In this document: one piece after another, positions 12,822 through 25,707 of the stretch
Layout: every line of letters begins with the position of its first letter
Position numbering within the stretch: position 1 is the first letter of the stretch
Origin: Cinnamomum chago
Lineage: Eukaryota; Streptophyta; Magnoliopsida; Laurales; Lauraceae
Direction: 5' to 3'
NCBI GenBank assembly: GCA_038049695.1
Contig: CP142451.1
Location: 12,708,001 to 12,772,000 of the forward strand
DNA: 64,000 nucleotides
Notes under the pieces: generated by a model
The model's input: only the letters and a program-made list of their open reading frames with translations
Told to the model about the DNA's origin: nothing
Database searches by the model: none
Translations under genes and position numbers: made by a program

Positions 12822-13330
12822 AAAATTCCAAAAATGTATAAAACTTTTGGCTCATTTTCAAAAAAGTATATGAGGATTTGAATATTTCAAAAAAGTAAAA
12901 AAAAAAAATAATTTTAGAATTCTCTTAATCAAGTTCTCTCCATAACTTTTTAAGAAAGGATAAAAATACCCTTACGTCATTTTTCAGAATTTCTCTTTAA
13001 TAAATCATTTCAGAGAAATGATCAAGTCCAACCCAAATAATCAAGTGGGGCCCACTTCAACTACCTTTATATATGGATGGTTTAAAAAAAAGGAATTCCA
13101 AATGACTAAAAAACATCGACCATTTTAAGGGAGGAAAAAGGTTAAGAAAAGATAAAAACATGTCATAAGGGAAGGGTATTTTGGCCATTTCTCAAAAAAA
13201 AAAAAATTTTATGGAAAGAACTTAATTGAAAGAATTGTAGAAAACCTTCATACTTTTTTAAAATATTATTTAAATCTTCGTATACTTCTTAACCAAAATT
13301 AGTGCTATATACTTTAAAAGAAAAAAAAAA
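12822..13330. mobile_element. Diverged Mutator-type MITE, relative of the 381-960 element
   Basis: The left part repeats the TGTATAAAACTTTTGGCTCATTT signature of the first MITE. Both copies also share CTCTCCATAA followed by AAAATACCCTTA. The right arm is a degraded inverted copy. The right boundary and TSD are unclear, so the coordinates are approximate. Confidence 0.55.
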
Positions 13331-13738
13331 TCTTCCTTATAATACGCAATTATGCATGGACGGTGACAACATACTTGCATGTGAGAGATTTGTTTCTGAT
13401 TTGGAAAGAGGAATAGGAAGTTTCTTTCTTCCTCCTTTCTCTCTTCTATTTCTAGGTCGTAGCGTGTGGAGCCACGCAGCCATTAGAGCACTTATTAGTG
13501 ATTTACTCCCAGCCGCTGATACGGTTCACTCTTTAATTGCAGTACTTGTGGTGGTTGCAGAGTCTTTTCAAACCAGACTCGGATGGCAATGGGTTGCGTC
13601 CCAAACTTGCTGGTCCCAGTTCCATGACCAGTGTGTGGCACGACCAGATAGGACAATGTCCTTCTAGGAGTGGACTGCATGTGCAGTCTACCTCCATGGG
13701 GCTTACTTTGGTCCACTTTTGACCCGTGCAGACCCTTT

Positions 13739-14021
13739 GGGCCCGTTTGGTAATTTACTTTTAAAATAAAGTGGAGTGAAGTGAAATGAAAAGAATGAAT
13801 AAAATATAAGTAAGTTATGATGATATTTTGTTTTTAGTTGTTTGGAATGGAATATTTTTGACTTTTTGTATGGGGAAATGTAGATTTTTTGTCTTTTAGT
13901 GAGTAAATGTAGTTGCTTTTTGACTTTTTTTGGAAAAAATGGAGGGAATTTTTGTAAAAGGTGTTTTTGATGGGATGTTTAACTTAACTTGACTTTATTA
14001 GTAAATTTACCAAACGGGCCC
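13739..14021. mobile_element. PIF/Harbinger-like MITE, 283 bp
   Basis: The terminal inverted repeat is GGGCCCGTTTGGTAA followed by a near match on both ends. The element is flanked by TTT on each side, consistent with a 3-bp TSD. The interior is AT-rich and non-coding. Confidence 0.7.
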
Positions 14022-15560
14022 TTTAAAGCTCTTATCATCCCATGATCCGGCGTTAGGATCAAATTTACATTAGTTGAACACCCGTTTCTCAAGAAATATC
14101 TATAGTTGAGACACCATTAAACTTTAAATCTTGGCGGACTGGTGTTTTTTGGAGACCCCTTTCCGATATGGAGACATTTTCAATCTGCTCTGCTCTCCCC
14201 CCATTGACTGGTATGCACATCTAATTTAACCCCACGAGCTAGACTGCAGTATTAGCAATATGCAGCCTACTTGTATGATAACATAGTCCAGGTTGGAGTT
14301 TGGTTTGATAAGGATTATGTTATACTCCTCTTACTACTTTAAAAAAGGGAAAGGCTCTCCTAAAAGGACTTCTCACATTAGACATTTTGCGGATTCCTTT
14401 ATTTTAGACATGTGGGACCCTCTTATGAATTATGTTCAATCCAGCTCCCTTAATTACAGTCACTTTCCCCCGTGAGTTGGCACCAATCCGAGTTTTACAC
14501 AAATCCAACTAACTACCGCCTGATTGAGATTCTTGAAGAAGATTTGACATGGTGCTAGGTGGGCCCCAAAAAGTTGTCTTCTGCAGTTATCTCTTATCAT
14601 GTTTGGGTTGTGACAAAATTTTATGTTAGCCGTCAACTATCTAATGCAACCCTCCTATTTTATCGCGATTTGAAAGGTAGTATAAATAAATAGAAAGAAG
14701 TGTATCTTATATAAGAATTTGATTGTGACAGTTGTTCAGAAGTTGATCCACCTGTGAGCCCAGAGTTGCTTGCACTTATTTAAAGTGTGACCGGGTCTCT
14801 GGTCCGCAAGACTGTATATGGACCCTTTCTTTTATTATTTAAGTGAATACTTGCACGACTAGTTAGGTCATGGAAAACATGTATGTTGGAGTTGGACCCT
14901 TTCTTTCATTTATATTTTTAATTTGCGCATGAACCTTAATACAAAGTGGTTCATGTATCATGTGTTGCACGCTGCTTGATGCTAAGTTGATCATGTTAAT
15001 CTCGTGATATTCGTATCATAAGTGGATAAAAATAAAGATCGAAGGCGAATTTCTAAAATTACCGGAATCAAACAACATTTTATTTTAGAGAATAAAGAAT
15101 AAAGAATCAAAAGAAGATGAGAAATGAATTATTATGGTGATGACTAGTTTATTCCTGTTATAAGTGGTTAAAAAAGAATACCAAAGATGATGATTATATA
15201 AAAATGGCCATAAATAACCTCTACATTAATAAAAATCTAAATTCAAGAAAAATAGGAAATTAATAACCAGCCATCACTCTAGTAATTCAAAACCTAGCAG
15301 GAAAGTCGAGATCCTGTATTGTTCGCTACCTTATATCTTTTATTCCTAAGACTTACTCCAATAAGAGTTGATTTCACCATAAGATTGAGTATATGATTAA
15401 TATAATAAATCCAAGATCTAACTCTTAATGGAGTAAAATTTAGGATATTGTCCTGAGCTAAGGCGGGTTTCGTTTTGGACGGTTAGGATTTTTAGTAGGT
15501 GGGGCTGAGGAAGAGAAGACGCATCAATCTCCTTCGCTCTACCACCCTTCTTGTCACTCA
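14022..15560. other. Intergenic, nothing recognised
   Basis: No gene, transposon end or repeat array could be supported here. Short open frames lack recognisable domains. Confidence 0.4.
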
Positions 15561-16470
15561 CTGTGCAGTAGTAACATCTCCACCAAACGAGTTACACAAG
15601 CGATTCATTTTCTCCAAGTCTAGAAAGGCTTTGGACAATAGAGATTAGAAAGGATGAGAGGAGGTCCAACAAAAAGGAGAGGGTTTGGTTGCGGCTAAGC
15701 TGTGCAGTAGTGACATCTCCACCAAATGAGTTACACAAGCGATGCATTTTCTCCAAGTGTAGAAAGGCTTTGGACAATGGAGATTAGAAAGGATGAGAGG
15801 ACGTCCAACAAAAAGGAGAGGGTTTGGATGCGGCTAAGCTGTGCGGTAGTGACATCTCCACCATGAGTTACACAAGCGATGCATTTTCTCCAAGTCTAGA
15901 AAGTCTTTGGACTCGTGTAACGGTTCGGTTAATCGGTTAATTTGAGAAAATCGTTAACCGAACCGTAACCGCAGTTTTCTGTCTTTTAAAACCGTAACCG
16001 TATCCACAAAAACCGTGGAAAATCGTAACCGCGGTTAACCGTATTAAATGATTCGGTTACGGTTAATAACCGTAGAATGCCTTCCTCACATAAGAGGATA
16101 AATGTGAATGATTGAAGGTAAAATGACACATAAGGAGCAATTGAATAAGGTAAGAAATATTTCATTCAACCCCCTTATTTTTTCTTTTATTTGTAAATAG
16201 TATGGTTAACCGCATACGGTTAACCAAACCATATTATACGATTCGGTTTGGATAATAACCGTGAATTATTACGGAAAATCGTAACCAAACCGAACCGTGC
16301 GATTTTTGGATTTCATTAACCGTAACCGTAACCGAACTGTGAAATACAGTTATTAACCGCGGTTTGGTTCGGTTCGGTTCGGTTCGGTTTGACGGATTTT
16401 CGGTTTTTTTTTTTTTTTTTACACCCCTACTTTGGACAATAGAGATTAGAAAGGATGAGAGGAGGTGATA
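15561..16470. repeat. 139-bp tandem repeat, about three copies, interrupted
   Basis: Copies begin at 15561, 15700 and 15839, each starting CTGTGCAGTAG or CTGTGCGGTAG. They contain CATCTCCACCA, a TTTTCTCCAAGT block and AGATTAGAAAGGATGAGAGGA. The third copy is split at CTTTGGAC by the 517-bp element at 15913-16429 and resumes at 16430. Confidence 0.9.
15913..16429. mobile_element. hAT-like non-autonomous element
   Basis: It is flanked by a perfect 8-bp TSD, CTTTGGAC (15905-15912 and 16430-16437). The right end, read inward, is TAGGGGTGTAAAA, a common plant hAT-type terminus; the left end, TCGTGTAACGG, matches it only partly. The interior is a dense set of variants of AACCG and GGTTAACCG in both orientations. 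No transposase is present. Confidence 0.75.
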
Positions 16471-18271
16471 CATGACAAGTTAGGTGCACCACAATTAATG
16501 CATCATCTTAAAGTGGGCCATATGCTTGGTGATTATGGAATCTAAATCTGTTTAAAGAGTCCTAAATAATAGGAGTTATTTGACCAAGTTCCTCTTTGAA
16601 TGAGTAAGAGTCACTATTACTCATACGGCGCTTAGGATTGGCATGTTGGAATAGTAGTGCAAATTAGTGATTTTAATAAATCCTATTTCACATAGAAAGT
16701 GTCACACCCCCAAAAGTGAAACCGGGGTTATGCGTGAAATTAGGGCCAATTAAAAATGTTCCAACATTAATCAAATGTAATCGACCCTAATCATGTCCCA
16801 TCTGGATCGAAGACCGCTGTGAGGTGTAGACATTTCCTCAAATATATATAACAGTTAGCGGAAGCTTCATAAATGCAAGTGGTATCTCAAAGATGTATAG
16901 TTTAAGAGCAAATACTGAACATCATATCTAAAATTCAAGTTTGAGACTATTAACAAAATATTAGTTACAAATAAGAGGGCCACACTAAAACTAGGCCTAA
17001 TAAAAAAGATAATAAAACCAAAAGATGAAACTAATCAGATATAGCACGAAGGCTCTCATGTACGGGGTCGTTACGTCTATACAATGTCGTCCATACTGTA
17101 CTCAAGAAAGTCATCAAACTGATCTGCTTGAACATCTTCTGTCGCCTCTTCTTCCTCGGGGTAGAAAGACTCGGTATCTATGCACTAAGAGTAGCATCAT
17201 CAAACACAACGGTCGACAAGCAGATAGATATATAAATCATCAAAGATATGCAGTACTAAAGAGAGTTAACGATATACCAGATCATAAGAGATGCATAGCA
17301 TTCTGATCGTAAGAAATGTATAGCATTCGAATCATAAACAGACTATCAAAGTAGGCGGTCCACATGTGCTAATTACCACAGAATAGTGTCATTGCCCTCC
17401 CTTACTCAAATCGAGTCGTGGTGGAGATATAAATAGTTTGGGATCATAACCCTTCAATCAAAGTGTTCAAAGTGGTGTCCATTACACCAAATTCGAACTG
17501 TAGACGGTCATTTTGGGCTCATGCGTCTCGGGCCCCGTGGGCTCTGGCCCAGTCTTATTTCAAGGTTCTAAATTAAAGTTCTCACATATGTGGTGCCCCG
17601 GCTATGTTGAACGTTAACAGCTAAATGATGCCTGACACAAAGAATCCTAAATAAACATCAGTGAGGGGCTAGGCTTTCTTGCGCGAATATGATTCAACAA
17701 TATTAGAGAAACTACTTTATTCCAAATCAAATCAAACTTCGAACAAACTTCAATAGTAGTTCTCTCCAAGCCTTACAATCAAAGCCCCCTAGCCTCAACA
17801 CTTCAAACAAACAGAACATAAAAAAGGATCCTAAGTCCATCATCTAAGTTCTCAAAGTGATCCCCAAACAAAGTAAAGCAAACAGAGCTATTGAACATGT
17901 TCGTTACATGTAGATAGTACAAGACGGTACAATTCAGAATAAAAAGCGATAGACAATTCAATCCTAAGTCAATTGTTATCCCCGGAGTCTCATACAACAC
18001 CACTCAGTCAACGAAAGGAATTAGGGTTCGCGATACCCGGACAGAACCTCTTCGTGCATAGATATAAAAAGGGTATCCCGTTGTCCAATTCCCTTCAAGA
18101 TTGAGATGAATTGAAACCGAGAAAACGGAAATAACTACGAGGAATTATCGGCTCAAAACACTCTTCGTACAAAGTCAAATGAGTTCAAAAAAAGGAGTAA
18201 CCAAGTTCCACCTAAGTCCATCTAAGAATATGGTGAAAATCCCTTCCAAAAAGAAATTCTCAGTTATCCCT

Positions 18272-18297
18272 GTCGACTTGGTCTTTAGCCGGTCGAC
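18272..18297. other. Paired GTCGAC palindromes in the outer LTR, 20-bp spacing
   Basis: GTCGAC occurs at 18272-18277 and again at 18292-18297, the second within CCGGTCGACC. The pair is bracketed by a direct repeat TCCCTTCCAA...AAGAAATTC near 18242 and 18315. Confidence 0.8.
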
Positions 18298-19865
18298 CCC
18301 ATAAACAAATTATCCCTTCCAAGAAGAAATTCACAGGGACAAATTTATTTAAGGCAAAAATCTCCTTCACTTAATGAAAATATGAACTTAACTAAATATC
18401 ACATATTAATCAAAGATAGATTATCAAAGAATTTCGATCTAAGAATAACCTATTTAAAAAACATACATGATTAAAGTATTGTTCAAATAAAAAAAATTGA
18501 ATAACATAGGTTGTCAATGACAGAAGGTAGATTTATTATTATAATCAATACGCAAGAGACAAAAATATCACATAGATTAATGATGAGAAATACTTAACTT
18601 CATTTGACACTCTGATCCAGGGATCTACTCTTCCATTGCAAAATATGTTATTTTCATTGAGAACTTCATGGCAATTACAATTTTCTCTGACACTCTTCTA
18701 ACCTAGCTCTGGAACAAGCAGGCTCTAGAATACCCAAAAATAACTCTTAAATTTTATTAATTAGGGAAAGAAGAGAAAGAGGAGAGAGAAATATTAGGGA
18801 CGTCCAAGGGGGTGGAGTGTGTCTCCTGTATGCTACCTTTTGGTTCCTTTTATATCTCCGATTATCTTACAGATACATTGAATCTGGACACCTTCTTTGC
18901 AGATTTGATTTGTAATGCCCCAAAATTCGGGCGCCTCGAATCTCGGGACGCTACGAGGAAGTACTCAAGAGATGCGGAAAATCCAATAATATAATCAAGT
19001 GTGAATCTCATATGAGCAAGTAAATGGACAAAGCCCTAAAATTTTAGTTCACTTTAAGGGATTACAAGGTACTTTCCATAATTAAACTAACTATTCAATC
19101 CTAGGCCGACACGGCCAGCTACAAGAAAAGGAAAGAATAGAGATCTAAGTGTCAGACGCCTCTCGATGCACAAACTGCATCATTCTCTGAACCCCGCGGC
19201 AACGGATTAACCGCTAAGCAATTCTACCAATCAAAGAAAGTGGAAGAGAAGATACCTGAAAACACCAAGGATTCGATCAGACTCGATGATCCAGGCAAAT
19301 AGGCATGTTTATATGACAATACATTATATTAATAGATAGGAAAGACGACTATACCTGATCCCAGTTGTACCTGCGTGATTAGTATATCAAAAGTAATATA
19401 GAATATCAGAGTGCAACGGAAAACAGTGTGGAGTGTGGTGCATGAACGATAATCAAGATATTTATATAACAGATGTTTGATACAACATATCAGGTAGATA
19501 AGAGAAGCTATCATCATCAAGACATCATATAAATCATATAAGCACATCAGAGTTACTGGCAGCATAGATAACCTGAGGAAGTAACCTTACTATATACGTA
19601 ACCATCGTATCCAGATCCAATCGTAACAATGTCGACAGCTAAAGACAATAAACAATGGCATCCACAATACATAATAATCATACATCCAATATACATCCAC
19701 GAGCATATAAAGGTACGTCCACAGTTGAAGTACAAGGGACGTGAGGGGTCAGAGCCAGCTCATCGTCGTTGTCCTAACAACTGTCGATGAACATTAGCCA
19801 TGGGGGTCATAGCCACCCATTGCTATTGTCACATCGAATATGAGCATACAAGAGTCTATCAATGT

Positions 19866-20109
19866 CCATAGCTACTGCCAAGTCTCAGCCATTGGTCTTA
19901 CGTGCTAGTTCTACCTCAACACTCATCCATAGCCACGACCAAGTCCCAGTCATTGGTCTTACGTGCTAGATCTACCTCAACACTCATCAATAGCCACTGC
20001 CAAGTCCCAGTCATTGGTCTTACGTGCTAGATCTACCTCAACACTCATCCATAGTCACTGCTAAGTTCCAGTTATTGGTCTTACGTGCTGGATCTACCTC
20101 AACACTCAT
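19866..20109. repeat. 61-bp tandem repeat, four copies, inside the inner LTR
   Basis: Copies start at 19866, 19927, 19988 and 20049. Each has the core CATTGGTCTTACGTGCTAG (or a close variant) followed by TCTACCTCAACACTCATC. Copies differ at a few positions each. Confidence 0.95.
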
Positions 20110-20989
20110 CCACATGTACCTAGTCCGAATGCCGACGGTCTCGGTACCCGATCACCATCGGTACCTACTGTACTCAACCACATCTCAATCACTCAATACT
20201 CAATATTAATGTCCATGCCAGCATCATAACCCTCGGCAGGTTAATCGTACATCCATAAATCCTATAGATCACTAGGTGGGGGTACTCCGAACTGGATAGC
20301 CTTGTTATCCTTAATATGAGATGATAATAGTCAAGGGTACGAGGCACGAAGTTCGAGTATAATTAATCCATCTTTGTGATTCTCAACAGCTAATAATGCA
20401 TACCCTTATAAACTCCGCTTCTCTATACGCTTAATTAGTATTATCTCATTATACAGTCCGTTTATTAGTATCTACCGTTAAGTTCTCAATATTACAGGTC
20501 AGGACTTCGAGTGCCATGTCCCGACATATCATCAAGTATGGACTGTGAACATAGATCAGAGCCTAAGTGCAATGCCCTGATTTGTAATATCTCTCGAGGC
20601 CTACATCCAAGGATCGGATCTACCAGCCAGCCTTAGTGTCCATTACCAAGTACCACATATCACAAATACATCGGTGGCTGCTGCCCCTCTCTTCGGGTCC
20701 AGGGTCCCACTTTACCTAAGACTATGATCATGGAGTCCTAAATGCTTATTAAGTATCCTTGGTGCTCCTGTAGGTATTTAACATCATAAGACATCCATAA
20801 CCATTGAATCAGGTTCCGTTTACAACCCAAGACCTTACTTAGGTTGCTACACGGGTCAAGGTTAAGCCTGGCCCTTGACTCGTGTTTCGCATATCCCAAA
20901 CAGTCCAAATGGGAGGTCAACGAGGCCCACACATAATCAGATCATAAAAGGAAACTAAATCTGGAAAATCACTATTTACAGTGTACCGG

Positions 20990-21262
20990 GTAGACATCAT
21001 GAATCCACGGGTCGACCTGACATTCAGTGAAAATAGACAACTAACTGGGAGTCAGAAAACACAGTTTGCAGTGTCCCCGGTCGACCTGAAGGGTCCCTCG
21101 GTCGACCGGGTAAACTACAGACATTAAATCAAACAGTTGGCAGATGGGGTGTTCCATAGGAGGCCGAGTTCACTGAGTCAGGTACCCTGTGGGTGATTTC
21201 AGCTCCCAGCTGAAGGGGATTCCCCTGTGTGCTCGGTCGACATCCTGGGTGATCAGGTCGAC
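20990..21262. other. Three pairs of GTCGAC palindromes in the inner LTR, 21-bp spacing
   Basis: GTCGAC or a one-base variant lies at 20990 (variant), 21011, 21080, 21101, 21236 and 21257. Within every pair the spacing is exactly 21 bp. Four of the six extend to GGTCGACC or one base-pair longer. The pairs share flanking CAGTGT and CCGGGTA blocks, so the paired unit itself was probably duplicated. Confidence 0.9.
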
Positions 21263-24160
21263 CGGGTACACACGAAAACCTTATTTCTCACATTCTGCCA
21301 TCTTCCATTTTCCATCAAAACTACATCAAATGGATCTCAGATCTTCACCAAATACTTCCAAACATCAAACACACTTCCCTCATCATGATCTCATCACAAA
21401 TGGGCCATTGATCTTCCAAATGAGGGATTCCCATCCATCAATGGCCAATAACACATAAGAAAAGGCCTAGAACAACTATCCATGCATAATACCATCTAAT
21501 CAACCATCTAAATAAAGAAATCATGCCAAATAACCATAAAAGACAATAAGTAGCAATCTAAGCATATTAATCAATTTAATTAAAGAATCTAAGCATGTCT
21601 ACTTGCCTAATTAGGAAGAAATCTCCTCAAATAGCTTGGGCTCCACTCCAATAGCTCTAAGATCACCCCAATAGCTGAATCTACAATCTCTACACCCATT
21701 CCCAAAGAGAGAAATGCATAAGAAATGGAACTTTAAGTGAAAGAGCTATACTACAAGGGAATTAGAAAGAGTGAATGAGGATTACCTTTACTTGGAGAGG
21801 AAATAGAGATCTGGGAGATGAGATGAACTCCTTAGCTTGTAGATGGCTAGATGTAGATGAGGCTCTAGTTTCTAGTAATTGGAGGGCTAAGATTTAGAGA
21901 GAGAGAGAGAAATCCTAATCTCTAACTTAGAGAGAGACAGATGGGAGGGAATTTGTAGTGAAATGAGAGTAAGAGCGTGTAGAAAATGATTTTGGAAGGT
22001 TGTAGTAGATTTCTTATATAGGAATAGATGGAATGAAAAATGTCGAAGGTGCCCTCTCTTGCTAGTGTAAGTTTAGGATAAGGATGAGGGTATCTGGGGA
22101 ATGCTAAAATAGAATGACCAAATGGTCCTTGGTTGCCAATAGAAATAAAGGATAAGGACTAGGGTAATTTAGGTATTCACATATAATGACTAAAGTATCC
22201 TCAAATGAGTGGTTGTGAATAAAGGACCCTAAGGGCAATAAAAGTAGGCTATTTATTATGACAAAAGTGCCCATGTTTACTTGGTAGAGAATAAATGAGC
22301 CAATGTCATTTATGGTATTGAGATTTCCAAAAAGGAGGGAAAGGGTGTGGTAGGAAGGACTAGAGTACCCTCATATGATAAATGGGCTAATGGGTTAGGC
22401 CATAAGTAGTTGGGTCATTCTAAGATAAATTGCACATTTCTAAGGGAAACACATCTATAATTAGGATTACAACTAAGGCCTCTAATTGGTTAATTAATTC
22501 TAAGAAAACCACTGTTAATCTTACAAGAGTCTCAATCCTATAAACTAGGCTTAATTAATAGGAAATGACTAACTATTCATGCTAATCACCTACTAAATAG
22601 GATGACCTATGGTTGACTTGGTCAAATTGGGTCCCAATAGGTATTTCTAGGAACGGGTCCTTACATGATTTATCTTCATTGATTAGATATATCTCTTATC
22701 CTTTTTGAATTTGAATGAAATGGAAGCTTTCAGAAACCTCTGGGTGGCTTGACTAATCTTCAAATGGAGTCCCACAAGGGATGTGCAGCAATTGATTATC
22801 AACGGTGTGGATTTAATTTACAATCTTGTCTAAAAATGAATATGAAAATCTCCGGACCTATAACTTTGTCAATATAGCTCTGATTTGCACATACTTAGGC
22901 TCCACGGGTATCTACTCTGAATAGGCTTTCCAACGGTAGGTAAATTTCATCAATCCGACGGTTGGATTGAAAGTTATGGCCATTTGAAGATGAGTTGTCC
23001 TGAGAAAAACGAGATTCGCTTTTAAAATTTGATTTGCAATGGATTCTATCTCTGCACAACTTCCATTTTTGAAAGGATATCAGATGTGGATGATTCAAAC
23101 TCTTCTTCTTTTGTTCCAATCAGAATTGTACTCTTTGAATTATCCATTAATAATTTCAAATTTGCAACTACTGCGGACCCTGCCATGTGGGACATTTCAT
23201 CTGTTTGAACAGTGGGCCCTATGAGAAGTCTTCTACTGTAGTTAGGATTCTTCAACTGACATGATGAGTGGACCCCTCCTTTGATTGATTTGCATATGGC
23301 TTGTGTGTGGGGTCCACGTGGTGAATTCTTCAATTTTCTTTTTTTCAAGCTTCAATTCAGCAATGTAGGGCCCATGATAACTATGTGTGCTTGAAAGTGG
23401 GTTCCGTGACAGAGGTCTGCGATTCTCATTTTCTGAACATTCTAATTCAACACATCAAATACTGAAGAGCCCATATTGAAGCAGGATCCATTCGGACAAA
23501 GTTTTACTCAAACTAAGACTCTTTGGAGAAAATTTGCAAAATAATCTAAGTTAATGTAGAAAATGTATGAAAAGTAAGAAAATTTAGGTTCCTAGGTGAA
23601 AATGCATGAAATGATGAAATTAGATGAATAATGATGCAATTCACCCAATTAAATCTCTAATTCATCATAAAATAATGCGTAAATGTGCAAATTCATGAAC
23701 TCAACAAGAGAATAAGAGGAAGGGGCTGCTGTTGTTGTGTAAATGGAGAGTGGGTTTGTAACCTAATAAAGGGAGGGGGAATTACCAAACAGCCCATGGG
23801 CCTTGGGTTAGGTTTGGGGTCAAGTTTTGGGTCGGGTCCAAGGGTCCACAAATGATGATTTTCGGGCCTCTTCGACGAGTCAAATCGAAACACGACAAAA
23901 GACTAATATTCGTGATATATCGAGATCTACTTGATGCACCCAAATTCACAAAAACTCATAATCTCATAAAAAACCCTTGAAAGCTTCCAAAATTGCAAAT
24001 CACCCCCTATTCTACCCAAACGCACTCCGAATCGCGCGAGACTTCGCACACGAGATTTAAACGTCAAACCCGACTAGCTAAGACTCTAATCTCACTTACT
24101 AACTAATCACATACTTAATTATAATTAATAGAAGATTAAGGGACGGGATGTTACAGAAAG

Positions 24161-24456
24161 TCTATGCCTTTCATTACAATTGCATATATATTTGAAGAAC
24201 AACAACGATAAACATGAAGAAGAGTGCAAATATTGGATCCTTTATCTTAAACAGCCACAAAAACATAAGAATCTTGAATAAGTTGAAGTCATAACCATAT
24301 GCTTGATTTCTATGCCTTTCATTACAATTGCATATATATTTGAAGAACAACAACGATAAACATGAAGAAGAGTGAAAATCTTGGATCCTTTATCAAACAG
24401 CCACAAAAACATAAGAATCCTGAATAAGTTGAAGTCATTACCATATGCTTGATATC
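24161..24456. repeat. Tandem duplication, period 148 bp
   Basis: The block starting TCTATGCCTTTCATTACAAT occurs at 24161 and at 24309 with few differences. It starts immediately next to the right TSD of the outer LTR unit. Confidence 0.9.
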
Positions 24457-25707
24457 TGAAAATGCAGAGTTGGATATTTATGGTGATTCATGATCCCAGT
24501 TACACGAATCTGTCGCAGAATGGGGTATACTAAATTATCATGGTGGTTACCTAATAACACATACTTTGAATCTGCAAAATGCCAAACAACTTGAAAAGTA
24601 AAATTTAGCTTCTTTTTGGGAATAGGAAAAGATTTAAAATTTCCAAAACTACTGGGCTTTTAAGAAAAATCTGAATGATTACTTTGTATCTGCATACTCC
24701 ACATACTCCACAAAACCTGGAAAAGGTGGATTCTATTGGGATAAGAAATAACCAAAAGTTTCTGAAATTGCAAGATATTATTAGGCTTTTGAGACATAAG
24801 CAACTATTTTAGTTGGACTGGTTTTTATTGTATTCAGGTTACATTGTGTTTTTACAAGGATTGCTGTTACTTACAGAATTATGGAGCGGAATAAGTAATT
24901 CCATCTGAGATGAGTTTTGAGCGATAAATTGCACAGGATTGCTAATTCAGTTGTCAGGCTTTGTTGAATAGAATTGAAATAAGTAGTTGGGCTTTACGAG
25001 ATCTTTGTTCTAAGAAGGGTGGTGGTGAATTTTGTTATCATCATGATAGTGGTGGTGGTTGTTTTTCTTTCGAAAAGTAACTAATTGTACACAAATCACA
25101 AAAAGAAAGGGATGAACCCTATATAACAAAAAAGAAAGGGAATCTGCAGCCACCCTCTAGAGCGCCACCTTCCTAAGGCAACCAGCTATGCAAATCATTT
25201 GGCAATTTGCAGCGGGCCGGCAAAAAAAAGAAGTCTTTCAGAAGAGAAGATGGATATACAAGCCCACAAGCCAGGCCAGCTGGGAAGCACATAAAAAAAA
25301 AGAGGGCGAAGAAACCACAAAAGAGATAGAAGGAAATCTTGTTGTTGTTTTGTGTGTGTGAACAGATGCCTGGCTAATAAATGTAATGTCTAGCCTTGGA
25401 TGAGTTTTTGTGTTCTTTCTTTAGAGCTCCGGTGCATAAATCATGCAGCAGCATCTCCATAAGATGACAACATGATGTTATGTTTAGGAGTTGCATGCAT
25501 TTCAAATTGAAAATATAAAAATGATGTCTTCTGAGTTTGTAATAAAAATTATGTTTTTGCGCTGTTTAGTTTTTAAATAATAACTTGTTACTGGTTCTCA
25601 CAAGTCACAACAGTGAATTTGTTGCCTAGTCTTTGGTAGCTCTTACGGTGATCAATCTCTTTAAATAACATTGTGCTTATGCTGCTCTGTTTTCTGTTCT
25701 TTTGCAG
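24457..25707. other. Non-coding, probable intron or 5' region of the carrier pseudogene
   Basis: The stretch ends with a good polypyrimidine tract and CAG acceptor before the carrier exon at 25708. The expected first carrier exon (around 75 codons, ending in a conserved ASVTFQ-type segment) was not found in it. Confidence 0.45.

Larger units (their letters stand above)
18911..22665. mobile_element. Inner solo-LTR-like unit, 3755 bp, nested
   Basis: The unit starts TGTAATGCCCC and ends GGGTCCTTACA and has a perfect 5-bp TSD, TGATT (18906-18910 and 22666-22670). It is inserted inside the outer unit. The two units share the type of termini and general layout but not close sequence. I find no internal second LTR, no primer site and no gag or pol. 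It contains a 61-bp tandem array and three palindrome pairs. Confidence 0.8.
16700..24155. mobile_element. Outer solo-LTR-like unit, about 3.7 kb without its nested insert
   Basis: The unit starts TGTCACACCCCC and ends GGGATGTTACA (TG...CA ends) and has a perfect 5-bp TSD, GAAAG (16695-16699 and 24156-24160). Subtracting the nested unit at 18911-22665 and one TGATT leaves about 3.7 kb. No second copy of the terminal sequence, primer-binding site, or gag/pol frame is seen. A solo LTR left by LTR-LTR recombination is the simplest reading. A non-coding LARD-type element is the alternative. Confidence 0.8.

Noticed and set aside
13302..13667. 121-codon open frame
   Set aside because: Partly inside a MITE arm; no domain and no homologue recognised.
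19866..20109. Regular 61-bp repeat as a CRISPR array
   Set aside because: Units are contiguous tandem copies without unique spacers, inside a plant LTR.
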